DNA from: Chryseobacterium tructae
GTDB taxonomy: Bacteria > Bacteroidota > Bacteroidia > Flavobacteriales > Weeksellaceae
DNA length: 64,000 nucleotides
Direction of reading: 5' to 3'
NCBI RefSeq assembly: GCF_030409875.1
Contig: NZ_JAUFQR010000003.1
Span: forward strand, 124,001-188,000
Shown here: piece after piece, positions 1-8,886 of the stretch
Layout: each line of letters starts with the position of its first letter
How positions within the stretch are numbered: the first letter of the stretch is position 1
Notes under the pieces: model-generated
What the model was told of the DNA's origin: nothing
Seen by the model: the letters and a program-made list of their open reading frames with translations, nothing else
Databases searched by the model: none
Position numbers and translations under genes: made by a program

Positions 1-980
1 CTTTTTTCAATCTCGAGCTTAGCCTCCTGAATATTCCCTTTATTTCTGTCGAAGATGGGAAGATCTACTGAGACTCCTAATCCAATAAAATCTTTCATAA
101 TATTTCCGCCACGGTCATAGCCAATGGAAACGGCCACATCTGGAGTTTTCATTGCATTTTGAATTTCAAGATTTTTGCTGGCATGCTTCTCTTTATTTTT
201 AGAGATCATAATGTCCGGGCGATTTTCTTTTGCTTTTTCCAGCCATTGCGTAAGTTCAAGTTCTGAAAGCTGCTTTTCCGGCATGGTAAACGAATCCGAA
301 ATCATAAGGTAAGAATGAGCCGGAATCATCAGTAAAGCTTTTAGTTCCGCTTGTTGATCTTCAATTTCCTGCTTCAATGACACAAGCTTTTTCTTAAATT
401 CAATTTCTTGTGCCTTCAAACGGATATATTCAGCCTTACTGATATTTCCCAAGGTTAATTGGTTATTGTAAGACTTGGTTAATTTTTCGATGGAAGCGAT
501 CTGCCCCTGATATATCTTTTGCTGTTCTTGATTATATAAAATATCGGTAATTGAATTTCTCAAAGTTTTTTTCAGCTCACGCAATACTTCCTGTAATTCG
601 TATTTTTCGCCTTCTACTTCAATTTTCTGCAATTCAATATTTTTTCTTCGTTTCCCGGCAGTCTGAATGACCTGTTCTATTTCGGCAGAGATCTGGGTGT
701 TCTTTCCCCAATTTCCAATCAATGCGGGCTGCTCTTCAATATCATAAGTTCTCCAGAGGTTTACCTCACTAATGCTTAGCTTAGGATTAGGCCAGTATTT
801 TGCCTGAAGTGCTCTGGCTTCCGCCTGAGAAATCTCCAGTTTTTGGGCAATAATATCGAGGTTTTTGTCCAAAAAAATTGCCTCAGCTTCCTTTCTGCTG
901 ATCTTCAGAGTATCTGAAACCTGTGCCGAAAAAAAACTGAAACAATGAATATAAAAAAGTGTAAAAAAAATCTTCTTCAA
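1..980 (-). CDS. TolC-family outer membrane efflux protein (partial, C-terminus outside window)
   Basis: Outer-membrane channel component of a tripartite efflux pump, most like the CzcC branch of the TolC family. The reverse strand reads open from a TTG at 978-980 through position 1 with no stop. The start gives a Lys-Lys-Ile plus hydrophobic signal peptide ending SFFSAQ, followed by the long alpha-helical, Glu/Lys/Gln-rich segments of the outer-efflux fold (motifs such as SQAEARALQAKYWPNPKLS and ENRPDIMISKNKEKHASKN). I chose TTG because no ATG or GTG lies in frame near the signal peptide. About 326 codons are present against 400-450 usual for the family. The two-component genes just upstream on the same strand may control it. 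A metal substrate is inference; the adaptor and RND genes would lie outside the window. Confidence 0.85.
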   Translation of the reverse strand, partial: MKKIFFTLFYIHCFSFFSAQVSDTLKISRKEAEAIFLDKNLDIIAQKLEISQAEARALQAKYWPNPKLSISEVNLWRTYDIEEQPALIGNWGKNTQISAEIEQVIQTAGKRRKNIELQKIEVEGEKYELQEVLRELKKTLRNSITDILYNQEQQKIYQGQIASIEKLTKSYNNQLTLGNISKAEYIRLKAQEIEFKKKLVSLKQEIEDQQAELKALLMIPAHSYLMISDSFTMPEKQLSELELTQWLEKAKENRPDIMISKNKEKHASKNLEIQNAMKTPDVAVSIGYDRGGNIMKDFIGLGVSVDLPIFDRNKGNIQEAKLEIEK

Positions 981-1460
981 GGTCTCTTATTTTAAGACCA
1001 CAAAGCTATTCTCCTAATATTAGAGCCAATTTCGAATGAAATTAAAATTCAGTTAGGCTAACATTAGAGTTTGATTAGAATAGGTTGGGATTTATTTTAA
1101 GTCCCTCGCAGATTAGGGAGGTTATGCAGATCTTTTTTAACACAAATGCTCTTCACAAATAGCACAATTTTATATTGTTAAGAATTTACCTGTGAACATC
1201 TACGAGACCTCTGAAAAATAAACTTAATTAGCTTTTTAAGAAAATTGATGAACCACAAAAGTTTTTAAATACTTAAGTGATTTTAAGATAAATACATATC
1301 GTATAAGAAGTACACATCAGTTTTTGAAAATCGTTGATTTCCATATTCGAAAACATCTGCGGAATCTGCTAAATCCGCGAGAGATTAACATCAATAGAAA
1401 CGGACTTTAATCCACTTATATTTAAATTAGAATTCCAATGGCTTTAGCCAAAACCCAGTT
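981..1460. repeat. Intergenic region with members of a dispersed repeat family
   Basis: No gene is visible in these 480 bases. The stretch carries pieces that recur in other gaps of the window: an 'accacaaaagttttt...acttaagt' block near 1250, a near-palindrome GAAAATCGTTGATTTCC at 1326-1342, and a 'ctgcggaatctgctaaatcc' piece near 1364 that matches one near 50550. It separates the efflux gene from the histidine kinase. Confidence 0.5.
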
Positions 1461-2822
1461 TTAAAGAGTAACAGGAAATACAAGCATGACATTCGTCCCT
1501 ACATCTACTTTAGAATCAATTTTCATAGTAATATGATGGTGGTCAAAAATACTTTTAGACAAAGACAGTCCAATCCCGCTGCCTTTAACTCCATCTACGT
1601 TCTTTCCTCTGTAGAATGTTTCGGTAATTTTCGCCAGATCATCCGTAGGAATTCCTTTTCCTTGGTCTTTCACCTCAATATTCAGTTGATTATTCTTTTC
1701 AGACAAAATGATATCTACAGAATGGTCACGGGAATACTTAATTGCATTTTCTACAATATTATATAATGCTAAATAGAGAAGTGTTTCGTTCCCGGGAAAT
1801 TCTAATAGAGAAGATTTTGTGACTTGAAGCTGTATTTTAATATTGGAATGATTTTCCTTTGCTTTACCTTCCAGCTTTTCGTAAATCTTCCAAATCAATT
1901 CATCTATTCTTACCTGCTTATGAGAAGATTCAAGCTTGGTCATTCCTGACATCAGAAGAAGATTATTAAGAATATTTTCAATCTCATAAACATTATCCAG
2001 AGATTCTTTGGCTACTTTTTTATATTCTTCAGGAGTTCTGTCTTTTTGAGCAAATACTTCAAGGTTTCCGGAGATAGCAGCTAAAGGCGTTTTAAACTCA
2101 TGAGATACATAGTTGATGAAATTCTGCTGTAACAGTACATTTTCAGAAATTCTGCCCAATAATTTATTATAAGATTTGATCAGATCCTCAATTTCATCAT
2201 TGGTATTGGTGGAAGTAATGGCTGTAGAAATATTATTATACTCCACTTTATTGATTCTTTCTACCACATTAGAAATGGGTTTATAAACAATCTTTGACAG
2301 ATATCGGCTTAAAAAATAAATAGCCAGCAACCCAATAATCAACACAGAAAGCATAATGATAGAAAGCCTCCAAATCTGTGATTGAAATGAATCATTCGGA
2401 GATTTTACAAAAACCACAAAGTCCCCTTGATTATCAGGGTAAAAAATCCCGTAATAGAATTGATTACCAGACATAAACTGTGTTCCTTTATTATTTCTTG
2501 CCGCTTGTATATGAATGGGTTTGATATTTTCATCGTTCAGATTTTGCCCAAATGTCACCTCATTATTTTGATTATAAACTGCTACCTGATTATTTTGAAT
2601 AAGATGCTTATACTCCTGTTTAATCTGAGCATGTCTATCTTTTGGTAATTCATCTTTTTCAAGATAATAAATCGCAGAAATCAGAGCTGCATTTCTAAGC
2701 TTTTCAAAATAAAAGATCTTCGTACTGTCATAATAGGCAAAAAATATCACCGCAGATGTGATGATAGAAACAATCCCGAATGAAAGACTGGAAATAAGGG
2801 TAAACCTGTTCCTAAGTGTCAT
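1461..2822 (-). CDS. Two-component sensor histidine kinase
   Basis: Membrane sensor kinase that autophosphorylates on His and passes phosphate to the response regulator encoded directly upstream. The 453-residue protein has a first membrane helix at about 8-30, an extracytoplasmic sensor region to about 150, a second helix at about 152-173, a HAMP linker, a HisKA H-box with NYVSHEFKTPL (His241), an N-box (NIVENAIKYS near 358), a G1 box (DQGKGIP) and a G2 box (GSGIGLSL). All catalytic motifs are intact. The regulator's stop and this start are separated by one base, so the pair is co-transcribed. The position next to a TolC/CzcC-type gene resembles CzcRS/CusRS arrangements, but the sensed signal cannot be read from the sequence. 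Confidence 0.93.
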   Translation of the reverse strand: MTLRNRFTLISSLSFGIVSIITSAVIFFAYYDSTKIFYFEKLRNAALISAIYYLEKDELPKDRHAQIKQEYKHLIQNNQVAVYNQNNEVTFGQNLNDENIKPIHIQAARNNKGTQFMSGNQFYYGIFYPDNQGDFVVFVKSPNDSFQSQIWRLSIIMLSVLIIGLLAIYFLSRYLSKIVYKPISNVVERINKVEYNNISTAITSTNTNDEIEDLIKSYNKLLGRISENVLLQQNFINYVSHEFKTPLAAISGNLEVFAQKDRTPEEYKKVAKESLDNVYEIENILNNLLLMSGMTKLESSHKQVRIDELIWKIYEKLEGKAKENHSNIKIQLQVTKSSLLEFPGNETLLYLALYNIVENAIKYSRDHSVDIILSEKNNQLNIEVKDQGKGIPTDDLAKITETFYRGKNVDGVKGSGIGLSLSKSIFDHHHITMKIDSKVDVGTNVMLVFPVTL

Positions 2823-2823
2823 T

Positions 2824-3498
2824 TTAATCTTTAATTAAATATCCTGTTCCCTTAACGGTATGAATAATTTTCTGTTCTGTTTCATCAATTTTATTACGAA
2901 CGTAGGAAATATATACATCCACCACATTCGTAGTATTATCAAAATCAATTCCCCAAACATTATGCAAAATCTGGGTTCTGCTCACTACTTTATTTTTATT
3001 CTCCATCAGAAAAGTAAAAAGTTTGTATTCTGTAGGAGAAAATTCAATCTCTTTATCATTCTGCGTGACCTTATGAAGATCTGTATCTATGATGATACTT
3101 CCACAAGACAGATATTGATCCTCTTTTTGGTAACTGAGTTTATTTCTTCGTGTCAACGCCTTAATCCTTGAGATCAATTCTTCAAAATGAAAAGGTTTGG
3201 ACAAATAGTCATCTGCTCCCAGATCCAGCATTTTAATTTTATCATCTGGACTATTTAATGCACTTAATACCAAGATCGGAGTGTAATTCCCTTTAAACCT
3301 TATCATTTGAGTAAGTTGCATTCCATCCAACCCGGGAAGCATAATATCCATTAATATAATATCAAAATCATAAGTATGAAGAATTTCTCTGGCTTTTTCA
3401 CCGGAATCAGCAAGCGTCATATGATAACCGGCTTCGGAAAGTCCTTTCAACAGGAAGCTGCTAATTCTCTGATCGTCCTCTACCAATAAGATATTCAT
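2824..3498 (-). CDS. OmpR/PhoB-family response regulator
   Basis: DNA-binding response regulator, partner of the downstream kinase. The start is the ATG at 3496-3498 giving MNILLVEDD; a longer reading from 3618 adds 40 residues with no receiver homology. At 224 residues it has the usual family length. The receiver domain (1-115) shows the acidic pair in VEDD, phospho-acceptor Asp51 in LMDIMLPGLDG and the conserved Lys in YLSKPF. The C-terminal winged helix (about 125-222) has the LSPTEYKLF-like FSPTEYKLF start, RTQILHNVWG and VDVYISYVRNKID, ending in the HTVKGTGYLI hairpin. It is divergent from rmuC with a 162-base gap that should hold both promoters. Confidence 0.93.
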   Translation of the reverse strand: MNILLVEDDQRISSFLLKGLSEAGYHMTLADSGEKAREILHTYDFDIILMDIMLPGLDGMQLTQMIRFKGNYTPILVLSALNSPDDKIKMLDLGADDYLSKPFHFEELISRIKALTRRNKLSYQKEDQYLSCGSIIIDTDLHKVTQNDKEIEFSPTEYKLFTFLMENKNKVVSRTQILHNVWGIDFDNTTNVVDVYISYVRNKIDETEQKIIHTVKGTGYLIKD

Positions 3499-3660
3499 AA
3501 TGTTTCTGAAATTTCCCATAAATATAAGGATTCTTGCCGAAGAGAAGAAGCCAGAAGAAGGATGCACGAGTTTTTCCAGGCTTGAGTAAATGATAAGAAC
3601 CTTCTTCCGGAAATTCATAACTTGGTATTAACTTCCAGCCTTTTTTGCTAATTTTGAAGA

Positions 3661-5154
3661 ATGGAGATGACCTATTTAATTATTGGATGTATTGTTGGCG
3701 GAGCCTTGGGAGCCATTATCTTATACTTTGCCTTGAAATCGTCTATGGTTTCAAGAAGCTCTTATGATGAGCTTAACTTCTTACACATCAAAAACAAATC
3801 GGATCTTGAAAATGCAAACAAAAGAGTTCAGGAACTCGATCATAATCTCAACAAAGAAAAGGAACTCAATATCCAACATCAGGATCTTCTGAATGATCTG
3901 AAAAATGAATTTGCCAAACTTTCGGCACAACACTCTTCATTAAACAGTCAATTTCAGGAGCAAAAACAATTAACCTTAAAACAGGAATTTCAAATAGAGA
4001 CTCTTATTGCTGAAAAACAGGATTTTTTTGCTAAAAACTCAGAACTTTCTGCTCAGAATGAAAACCTTCAAAAGTTACTGGATACTCAAAAGGGAGAGAT
4101 CACCAAAATACAGGAAGAATCTAAACTGCAATTTGAAAATCTGGCCAATAAGATTTTAGAAGAAAAAACAGAAAAATTCACCACCTTAAATCAAAATAAT
4201 CTAAAAAACATTCTTGAACCTTTTCAGGAAAAAATCACTGATTTGAAAAACAGAGTGAATGAGGCTTATGAAAAGGAAAATAAAGAGCGTTTCTCTCTTG
4301 CTGAGAAAGTAAAAGAACTTGCGGAACTGAACCAGCAAATCTCTGAAGATGCAAAAAAATTAACCCGAGCCTTGAAAGGTGAAAGTAAAACCCAGGGAAA
4401 TTGGGGCGAAATGATTCTGGAAAGTATCCTGGAAAAATCAGGGTTGGTAAAAGGAAGGGAATATTTCCTGGAACATGAGCTTCGCGATGAAGATAACAAA
4501 GCATTATTCTCAGAATTTTCGGGTAAAAAAATGCGTCCTGATGCCGTCGTAAAATATCCGGATGAAAGAAATGTTATTATTGACTCTAAGGTTTCTCTTA
4601 CCGCTTTCACAGAATTGGTAGATGAAACCGATCAGGATGTTTATACCATGAAGCTTAATCAGCATTTGAGCTCTATCAAAAATCACATTATGCAGCTTAG
4701 TCAAAAAGCTTATGATGACTATGGCAAATCACTGGATTTTGTGATGATGTTCATCCCAAGTGAACCCGCTTATATTGCAGCTATGCAGGCAGACCAAAAT
4801 CTTTGGAACTATGCCTATGAAAGAAGAATTTTGTTATTAAATCCCAGCAATCTTATCACTTCTTTAAAACTGATTGCCGATCTTTGGAAACGGGAATATC
4901 AGAACAAAAATGCGCTTGAAATTGCTGACAGGGGAGCCCGATTATATGATAAATTTGTTGGATTTGTGGATAATCTTGAAAAAGTAGGCCGTAATCTCGA
5001 CCTTGCCAAAAATGTTTACAATGATGCTTACAAGCAACTTTACACTGGAAATGATAATCTTGTGATCCAGACTCAGAAACTGAAGTCATTAGGTATAAAA
5101 AATAAAAAAGATCTACCTCAAAGCCTTATTGACAACAGTAATATAATAGAATAA
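3661..5154 (+). CDS. rmuC: DNA recombination protein RmuC
   Basis: RmuC-family protein, named for limiting inversions between short inverted repeats; the mechanism is not settled, and the core domain has a nuclease-like fold. The 497-residue protein has one N-terminal membrane helix (about 4-24), a long coiled coil (about 40-230) and the RmuC core (about 235-450). The core has the signature GNWGEMILESILEKSGL, RPDAVVKYPDERNVIIDSKVSL, FVMMFIPSEPAY and NLITSLKLIADLWKREYQN, all intact. The next gene starts 12 bases downstream, so they are probably co-transcribed. The assignment rests on the full set of family motifs and normal length. Confidence 0.95.
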   Translation: MEMTYLIIGCIVGGALGAIILYFALKSSMVSRSSYDELNFLHIKNKSDLENANKRVQELDHNLNKEKELNIQHQDLLNDLKNEFAKLSAQHSSLNSQFQEQKQLTLKQEFQIETLIAEKQDFFAKNSELSAQNENLQKLLDTQKGEITKIQEESKLQFENLANKILEEKTEKFTTLNQNNLKNILEPFQEKITDLKNRVNEAYEKENKERFSLAEKVKELAELNQQISEDAKKLTRALKGESKTQGNWGEMILESILEKSGLVKGREYFLEHELRDEDNKALFSEFSGKKMRPDAVVKYPDERNVIIDSKVSLTAFTELVDETDQDVYTMKLNQHLSSIKNHIMQLSQKAYDDYGKSLDFVMMFIPSEPAYIAAMQADQNLWNYAYERRILLLNPSNLITSLKLIADLWKREYQNKNALEIADRGARLYDKFVGFVDNLEKVGRNLDLAKNVYNDAYKQLYTGNDNLVIQTQKLKSLGIKNKKDLPQSLIDNSNIIE

Positions 5155-5166
5155 AAAACAAATACT

Positions 5167-5583
5167 ATGAAAAAACCAACTCTCATCTTGTTAATATGTC
5201 TTATTCTTTATTTTACCTCACTTCCATTCACCGCTGTGTATGCTCAAGACCATGAAATGAGTGGATTTGCTTGTGCTCTTTTAGGCTGGGCAGAAATGGA
5301 TGGTGGCGGAATAGCCTGGATGGCCAATCCCCTGCTTTTCATCGGGGCATTCTTTTTACTACTGAAGAAAACAAAAATATCAGCAGTGATCAGCCTTATT
5401 GCATTTGGACTCACCTTTTGTTATTTATCCGTAGGTGAAATTACAGTGAATGAAGCAGGGCACAAATTCCCGATAACAGGATATGGCCCGGGATACTTTC
5501 TCTGGATCGCAAGTTGTTTTTCACTATTGATTGGAAGTATTATTCTTATCAAAACACCTGAGAAAATCCAGGAGCAGCATTAA
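5167..5583 (+). CDS. Small four-helix membrane protein, unknown function
   Basis: A 138-residue hydrophobic protein I cannot assign. The N-terminus looks like a cleavable signal peptide or membrane anchor (LILLICLILYF). Three further hydrophobic stretches follow, near residues 55-70, 78-93 and 113-128. The loop DHEMSGFACALLGWAEMDGGG is rich in Gly and carries a lone Cys, and there is a GHKFPITGYGPGYF segment before the last helix. It begins 12 bases after rmuC in the same direction, so it is probably the second gene of that transcript. Nothing in the motifs points to an enzymatic role. Confidence 0.75.
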   Translation: MKKPTLILLICLILYFTSLPFTAVYAQDHEMSGFACALLGWAEMDGGGIAWMANPLLFIGAFFLLLKKTKISAVISLIAFGLTFCYLSVGEITVNEAGHKFPITGYGPGYFLWIASCFSLLIGSIILIKTPEKIQEQH

Positions 5584-5694
5584 TGCTTTAAAAACCAAAA
5601 GAGGCAATCTTTTGTTCAACAAGAAATCTCTTCATTTGATAAGTAATTTTATATAATTTTACAAAAGCTGATATAAAATATTCAGGATGATCTC

Positions 5695-6543
5695 ATGAAA
5701 TATCTGCCTTCTTTAAAATCACATTCTTACCCCAAGTCTGAGTCGTTTGCAGAAATTCTACTCTCTTCATTTGGAGCAGGAATTATTGTATACCTTTTTC
5801 TGATTATATTTCAACCCTTTGGAACTGAAAGCTTCCACCATCCTCATAAATATCTCCTTCTTTTTCCTTACACGATCATTTTTGGAGCTGTATTTTTTAT
5901 TTCAAACCTTTACACTTCCCGTCTCAATGATTGGAATATAGGTTCAGAATTATTAAAAATACTGATCATATTATTCTTGGGATCTATCCTAGCCTATTTT
6001 TACAATTCATTAGTTATCAGCAGAGTTTCTCTTAGTTTTGAAAATTATGGATACATGTTCCTTTATTCCTTAGCAGTAGGCATTCCTATTTCTACTATTT
6101 ATGTCTTATCAAGGTATATCTATTTAAAGAAAAGCCATGAAAATATTGCTCGAAACATTGCCCCAATTTTAAATGACAACACTGGAAATTCAAAGGCTGA
6201 AATATTGACCATTCTGGTGAACAACACAGAAATAGCAATTTCTACAGCTGATTTCTTATGTGCTCAATCCATGGAAAACTATTGTACTTTATACTATTTA
6301 GAAAATGATGAAGTAAAAAAACGACTATTGAGAATAAGCTTATCCAATATTTTACAGCAAACAGAAACTGATCTCATCAAGAAATGCCACCGCTCTTATA
6401 TTATTAACCTTGAAAAAGTAAGAAATATAAAAGGTAACGCTCAGGGCTACAAACTAACATTACCCAAGATCGACTTTGAAGTTCCCGTTTCAAGAAGCTT
6501 CATATCTGCCATTATCCCTTTATTACAAGAGCTTAAGAAATAA
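5695..6543 (+). CDS. LytTR-type DNA-binding protein with N-terminal membrane domain
   Basis: Membrane-anchored transcription factor. The 282-residue protein has about four membrane helices in residues 25-150 (for example GAGIIVYLFLIIF and ILIILFLGSILAYFYN) and a cytoplasmic LytTR domain in residues 170-280. The domain shows ENYCTLYYLEND, the CHRSYIINLEKV core that carries the conserved His-Arg-Ser-Tyr-Ile-Ile-Asn element, and the closing VPVSRSF. There is no receiver domain, so it is not a classical response regulator; such membrane LytTR proteins are common in Bacteroidota. Its target genes are unknown. It stands alone, 150 bases from the upstream gene. Confidence 0.88.
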   Translation: MKYLPSLKSHSYPKSESFAEILLSSFGAGIIVYLFLIIFQPFGTESFHHPHKYLLLFPYTIIFGAVFFISNLYTSRLNDWNIGSELLKILIILFLGSILAYFYNSLVISRVSLSFENYGYMFLYSLAVGIPISTIYVLSRYIYLKKSHENIARNIAPILNDNTGNSKAEILTILVNNTEIAISTADFLCAQSMENYCTLYYLENDEVKKRLLRISLSNILQQTETDLIKKCHRSYIINLEKVRNIKGNAQGYKLTLPKIDFEVPVSRSFISAIIPLLQELKK

Positions 6544-6634
6544 AAGGTTGTCAATCGTCACTATTTCTTGACACCCATCACATTATTTTGATTCACTTTC
6601 CACAAAGCTCCACTTTTGCTCAAAAATATTTAAC

Positions 6635-7425
6635 ATGAGTAAAAACATTCGCTTCTTTTCTATCCTGATTTTAGGATTTATCATCTATTATTTCTTTGAT
6701 TTATTTTGTTTTAAAAGCATTCAGAATTTCACAAAGGATCTATTTCACAGTAAAGCTCTAGCCCATGTAGTAGCCTACTCTATAACTTTGATTCCATTAA
6801 TCATTACTTTAAAAATCCTATTTCCTAAAAAGAATATCCTTGATTTATTTTCCTTGAATCATTCAGTTGCTAAAGGTTTTTACTTAGCTTTTATCGGAAC
6901 CTTACCCATGCTGATCGGATATGCAATACATTTCAGAATAATCAGTACATTCAATTTTGAATCTCTATTCATCAATACGATCTCTTCTGCTTTTTTTGAA
7001 GAAATAATATTCAGAAGCTTTCTTATCGGTACATTATATAGATTTACCAGACTTGGGTTCTATCTTCAATACTATTAGGATCATTACTCTTTGCCCAGGT
7101 ACATTTATATCAAAGTCAAAATATCACAGAACTGATTGAAATATTTGCCATTACTTTTTTAGGCTCCGTATTTTTTGCATGGGTCTATTTTGAACAAAAT
7201 TTTAATATTTGGGCAGCTATATCTCTTCATTTCCTCATGAATCTGTATTGGGAACTCTTCAATGTTTCAGATAATGTTTCCGGAAATACTTTTGGTAATC
7301 TGTATAAGTTACTGTCTATTGTATTGATTATTGGGATTACGATTTACGATAAAAAGAAGAACAAAAAACAATTTCAGATCACATGGAAGACTCTTTTTGT
7401 TAAAAGCAGGGAAATTCAATCATAA
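6635..7425 (+). pseudogene. CPBP-family intramembrane metalloprotease, frameshifted
   Basis: CPBP (CAAX protease and bacteriocin-processing, Abi) membrane protease. The reading frame breaks near 7055-7057: the first part stops at 7078, and the remaining family sequence continues one frame over to 7425. Restoring one G in the GGG run gives LGVLSSILLGSLLFAQVHL and a single product of about 263 residues. All three family motifs are then present: EExxxR (FFEEIIFRSF), FxxxH (FAQVH) and HxxxN (HFLMN). The lesion is either a real frameshift or a homopolymer sequencing error; the intact second half favours error or a very recent mutation. The substrate is unknown. Confidence 0.8.
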
Positions 7426-7445
7426 ATTTTGCATAATTTTGCAAA

Positions 7446-8213
7446 ATGTTGATAGAAAGTTTTCAAAACGAAAAAGTAAAAAATGTCACTAAATTACTTA
7501 CTGACAATAGATTCCGTAAAAAATCAAACGTTTTTGTCGTAGAAGGGCAACAGGAAAATGCCAGAGCAATGCAATATGGCTTTGAACCTGTGGAATTCTT
7601 TATCTGTGAAAATATATTCAAAGAAAAACTTCCTGACGGAAGAATTCATTTCGTAAGTGACAAAGTGTATGAAAAAATAGCCTACAGAGGAAGTTCTGAA
7701 GGTATTATTGGAATATATCAGACAAAAGAAACGCCACTTTCATCTTACGTTCCAAAGGAAAACTCTACTATTATCATTGTTGAAGGAGTAGAAAAACCGG
7801 GTAATTTGGGGGCTATTTTGAGAAGTTGTGAAGCTTTTGGAATTGATGCTTTGATTGTTGCGGATGGAAAAACCGATTTTTATAATCCTAATGTGATCAG
7901 ATCCAGTGTAGGTTGCCTGTTCGGAATGGAGGTTTATCAGGCTGAAAATGAAGAAACATTAGAATTTCTTCAGAAAAACAACTTCAACATCTATACAACT
8001 TTGATGGATGAGACCGCTGAAGATCTTTACAAAAGAGATTTCACACAACGTTCCGCTGTATTATTTGGAACAGAACATTCCGGATTAAGTGATTTCTGGA
8101 TTGGAAAAGGTAAAAACACATTGATTCCGATGTCAGGAAGTATCGATTCATTGAATTTAAGTAATGCGGTAGCGATAACTTGTTATGAATCTTTAAAGCA
8201 AAAGAAAGGATAA
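7446..8213 (+). CDS. SpoU/TrmH-family RNA 2'-O-methyltransferase
   Basis: SAM-dependent methyltransferase that adds a 2'-O-methyl group to a tRNA or rRNA ribose. The 255-residue protein has an N-terminal substrate-binding domain (about 1-95, including RKKSNVFVVEGQQE) and a C-terminal SPOUT knot domain. The three SpoU motifs are visible: motif 1 EKPGNLGAILRSCEAFGI (Asn and Arg present), motif 2 VLFGTEHSGLS, and motif 3 LIPMSGSIDSLNLSNAVAI. Length and motif order are normal. It begins 20 bases after the CPBP gene in the same direction. Which RNA base it modifies cannot be told, so no symbol is given. Confidence 0.92.
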   Translation: MLIESFQNEKVKNVTKLLTDNRFRKKSNVFVVEGQQENARAMQYGFEPVEFFICENIFKEKLPDGRIHFVSDKVYEKIAYRGSSEGIIGIYQTKETPLSSYVPKENSTIIIVEGVEKPGNLGAILRSCEAFGIDALIVADGKTDFYNPNVIRSSVGCLFGMEVYQAENEETLEFLQKNNFNIYTTLMDETAEDLYKRDFTQRSAVLFGTEHSGLSDFWIGKGKNTLIPMSGSIDSLNLSNAVAITCYESLKQKKG

Positions 8214-8324
8214 GCACGAGAGTGCTGTCTTTGGGTAATTACTTTTGTTTTCTATACTATAGATTGCTTCACTTTCGGATTTGCAAGGACAGATAAGGGA
8301 GGTGTTGATAATAAAGCATAAAAA

Positions 8325-8352
8325 AACCGTTTCACTGGGAAACGGTTCTTTT
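8325..8352. terminator. Bidirectional rho-independent terminator
   Basis: A perfect 9-bp stem AACCGTTTC (8325-8333) / GAAACGGTT (8339-8347) with a 5-base loop. On the reverse strand it is followed by six T, and on the forward strand by CTTTTATTTTT. It lies between the convergent methyltransferase and Ala-rich lipoprotein genes and can serve both. Confidence 0.85.
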
Positions 8353-8373
8353 ATTTTTAAGCTTACGCTAGAA

Positions 8374-8703
8374 TTATTTCTTAGCAGCATCTTTAGCAGC
8401 ATCAGCAGCTCCTTTAGCAGCATCAGCAGCACCTTTAGCAGCGTCAGCAGCACCTTTAGCAGCATCTTTAGCAACTTCAGCTCCAGCAGCAGTAGTAGCA
8501 GCAGCAGCATCTTTAGTAGCTTCTACAGCAGTAGTTGCAGCAGAATCAACAACTTTAGCAGCAGAATCAGTAACTACAGCAGCAGAATCAGCTACGTTAG
8601 CAGCAGCAGAATCAGTTGTACCTTCAGTAGCTGTAGCGTCAGTTTTTTTACAAGCAACTAGAGAGATTGCAGCGATAGCAGCTACGAATAATGACTTTTT
8701 CAT
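8374..8703 (-). CDS. Ala-rich repetitive small lipoprotein
   Basis: A 109-residue protein with a signal peptide and lipobox (ISLVAC, Cys18), so probably a lipoprotein in the cell envelope. The mature part has very low complexity. The first half has repeated DSAA units (TDSAAANVADSAAVVTDSAA), and the second half has a heptad AAKGAAD repeated three times, then AAKDAAK. Such 7-residue Ala/Lys/Asp repeats should form an amphipathic helix, as in LEA-like or small Lpp-like proteins. No enzymatic function is suggested. The other strand is also open across much of this region, a by-product of GCA/GCT-rich repeats; I take the reverse frame as real because only it has a signal peptide and lipobox and is followed by a terminator. 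Confidence 0.8.
   Translation of the reverse strand: MKKSLFVAAIAAISLVACKKTDATATEGTTDSAAANVADSAAVVTDSAAKVVDSAATTAVEATKDAAAATTAAGAEVAKDAAKGAADAAKGAADAAKGAADAAKDAAKK
8385..8466. repeat. 21-bp tandem repeat inside the lipoprotein gene
   Basis: About four units of a 21-base repeat of the type tttagcagcatcagcagcacc, with small changes (gcatc/gcgtc, cacc/ctcc). Each unit encodes the heptad AKGAADA on the reverse strand. The copy number is a natural candidate for slippage variation between strains. Confidence 0.7.
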
Positions 8704-8886
8704 AATAAATTAAATTTAATTTTGTTAATATTGTTTTATAAAATTTTCTTCTGTTCTGTTATTTGAACAAGACAAAGGTATAGCAGTTAGGAAATTTGTT
8801 TATGAAAAATAATTGTAATACCTTTGTAAAATAGTTTTACAAAAAAAGACAACTGATAATCAACAATTTAATTATTTTAAAAAAAA

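Noticed and set aside
3499..3618. 40-residue N-terminal extension of the response regulator
   Set aside because: The receiver domain starts at the ATG of 3498 in all family members; the extension has no homology and would cross the promoter region.
8281..8661. Open frame on the forward strand opposite the Ala-rich lipoprotein
   Set aside because: It is a low-complexity Ser-rich read-out of the GCA-type repeats, with no signal peptide, no promoter and a terminator hairpin at its start.
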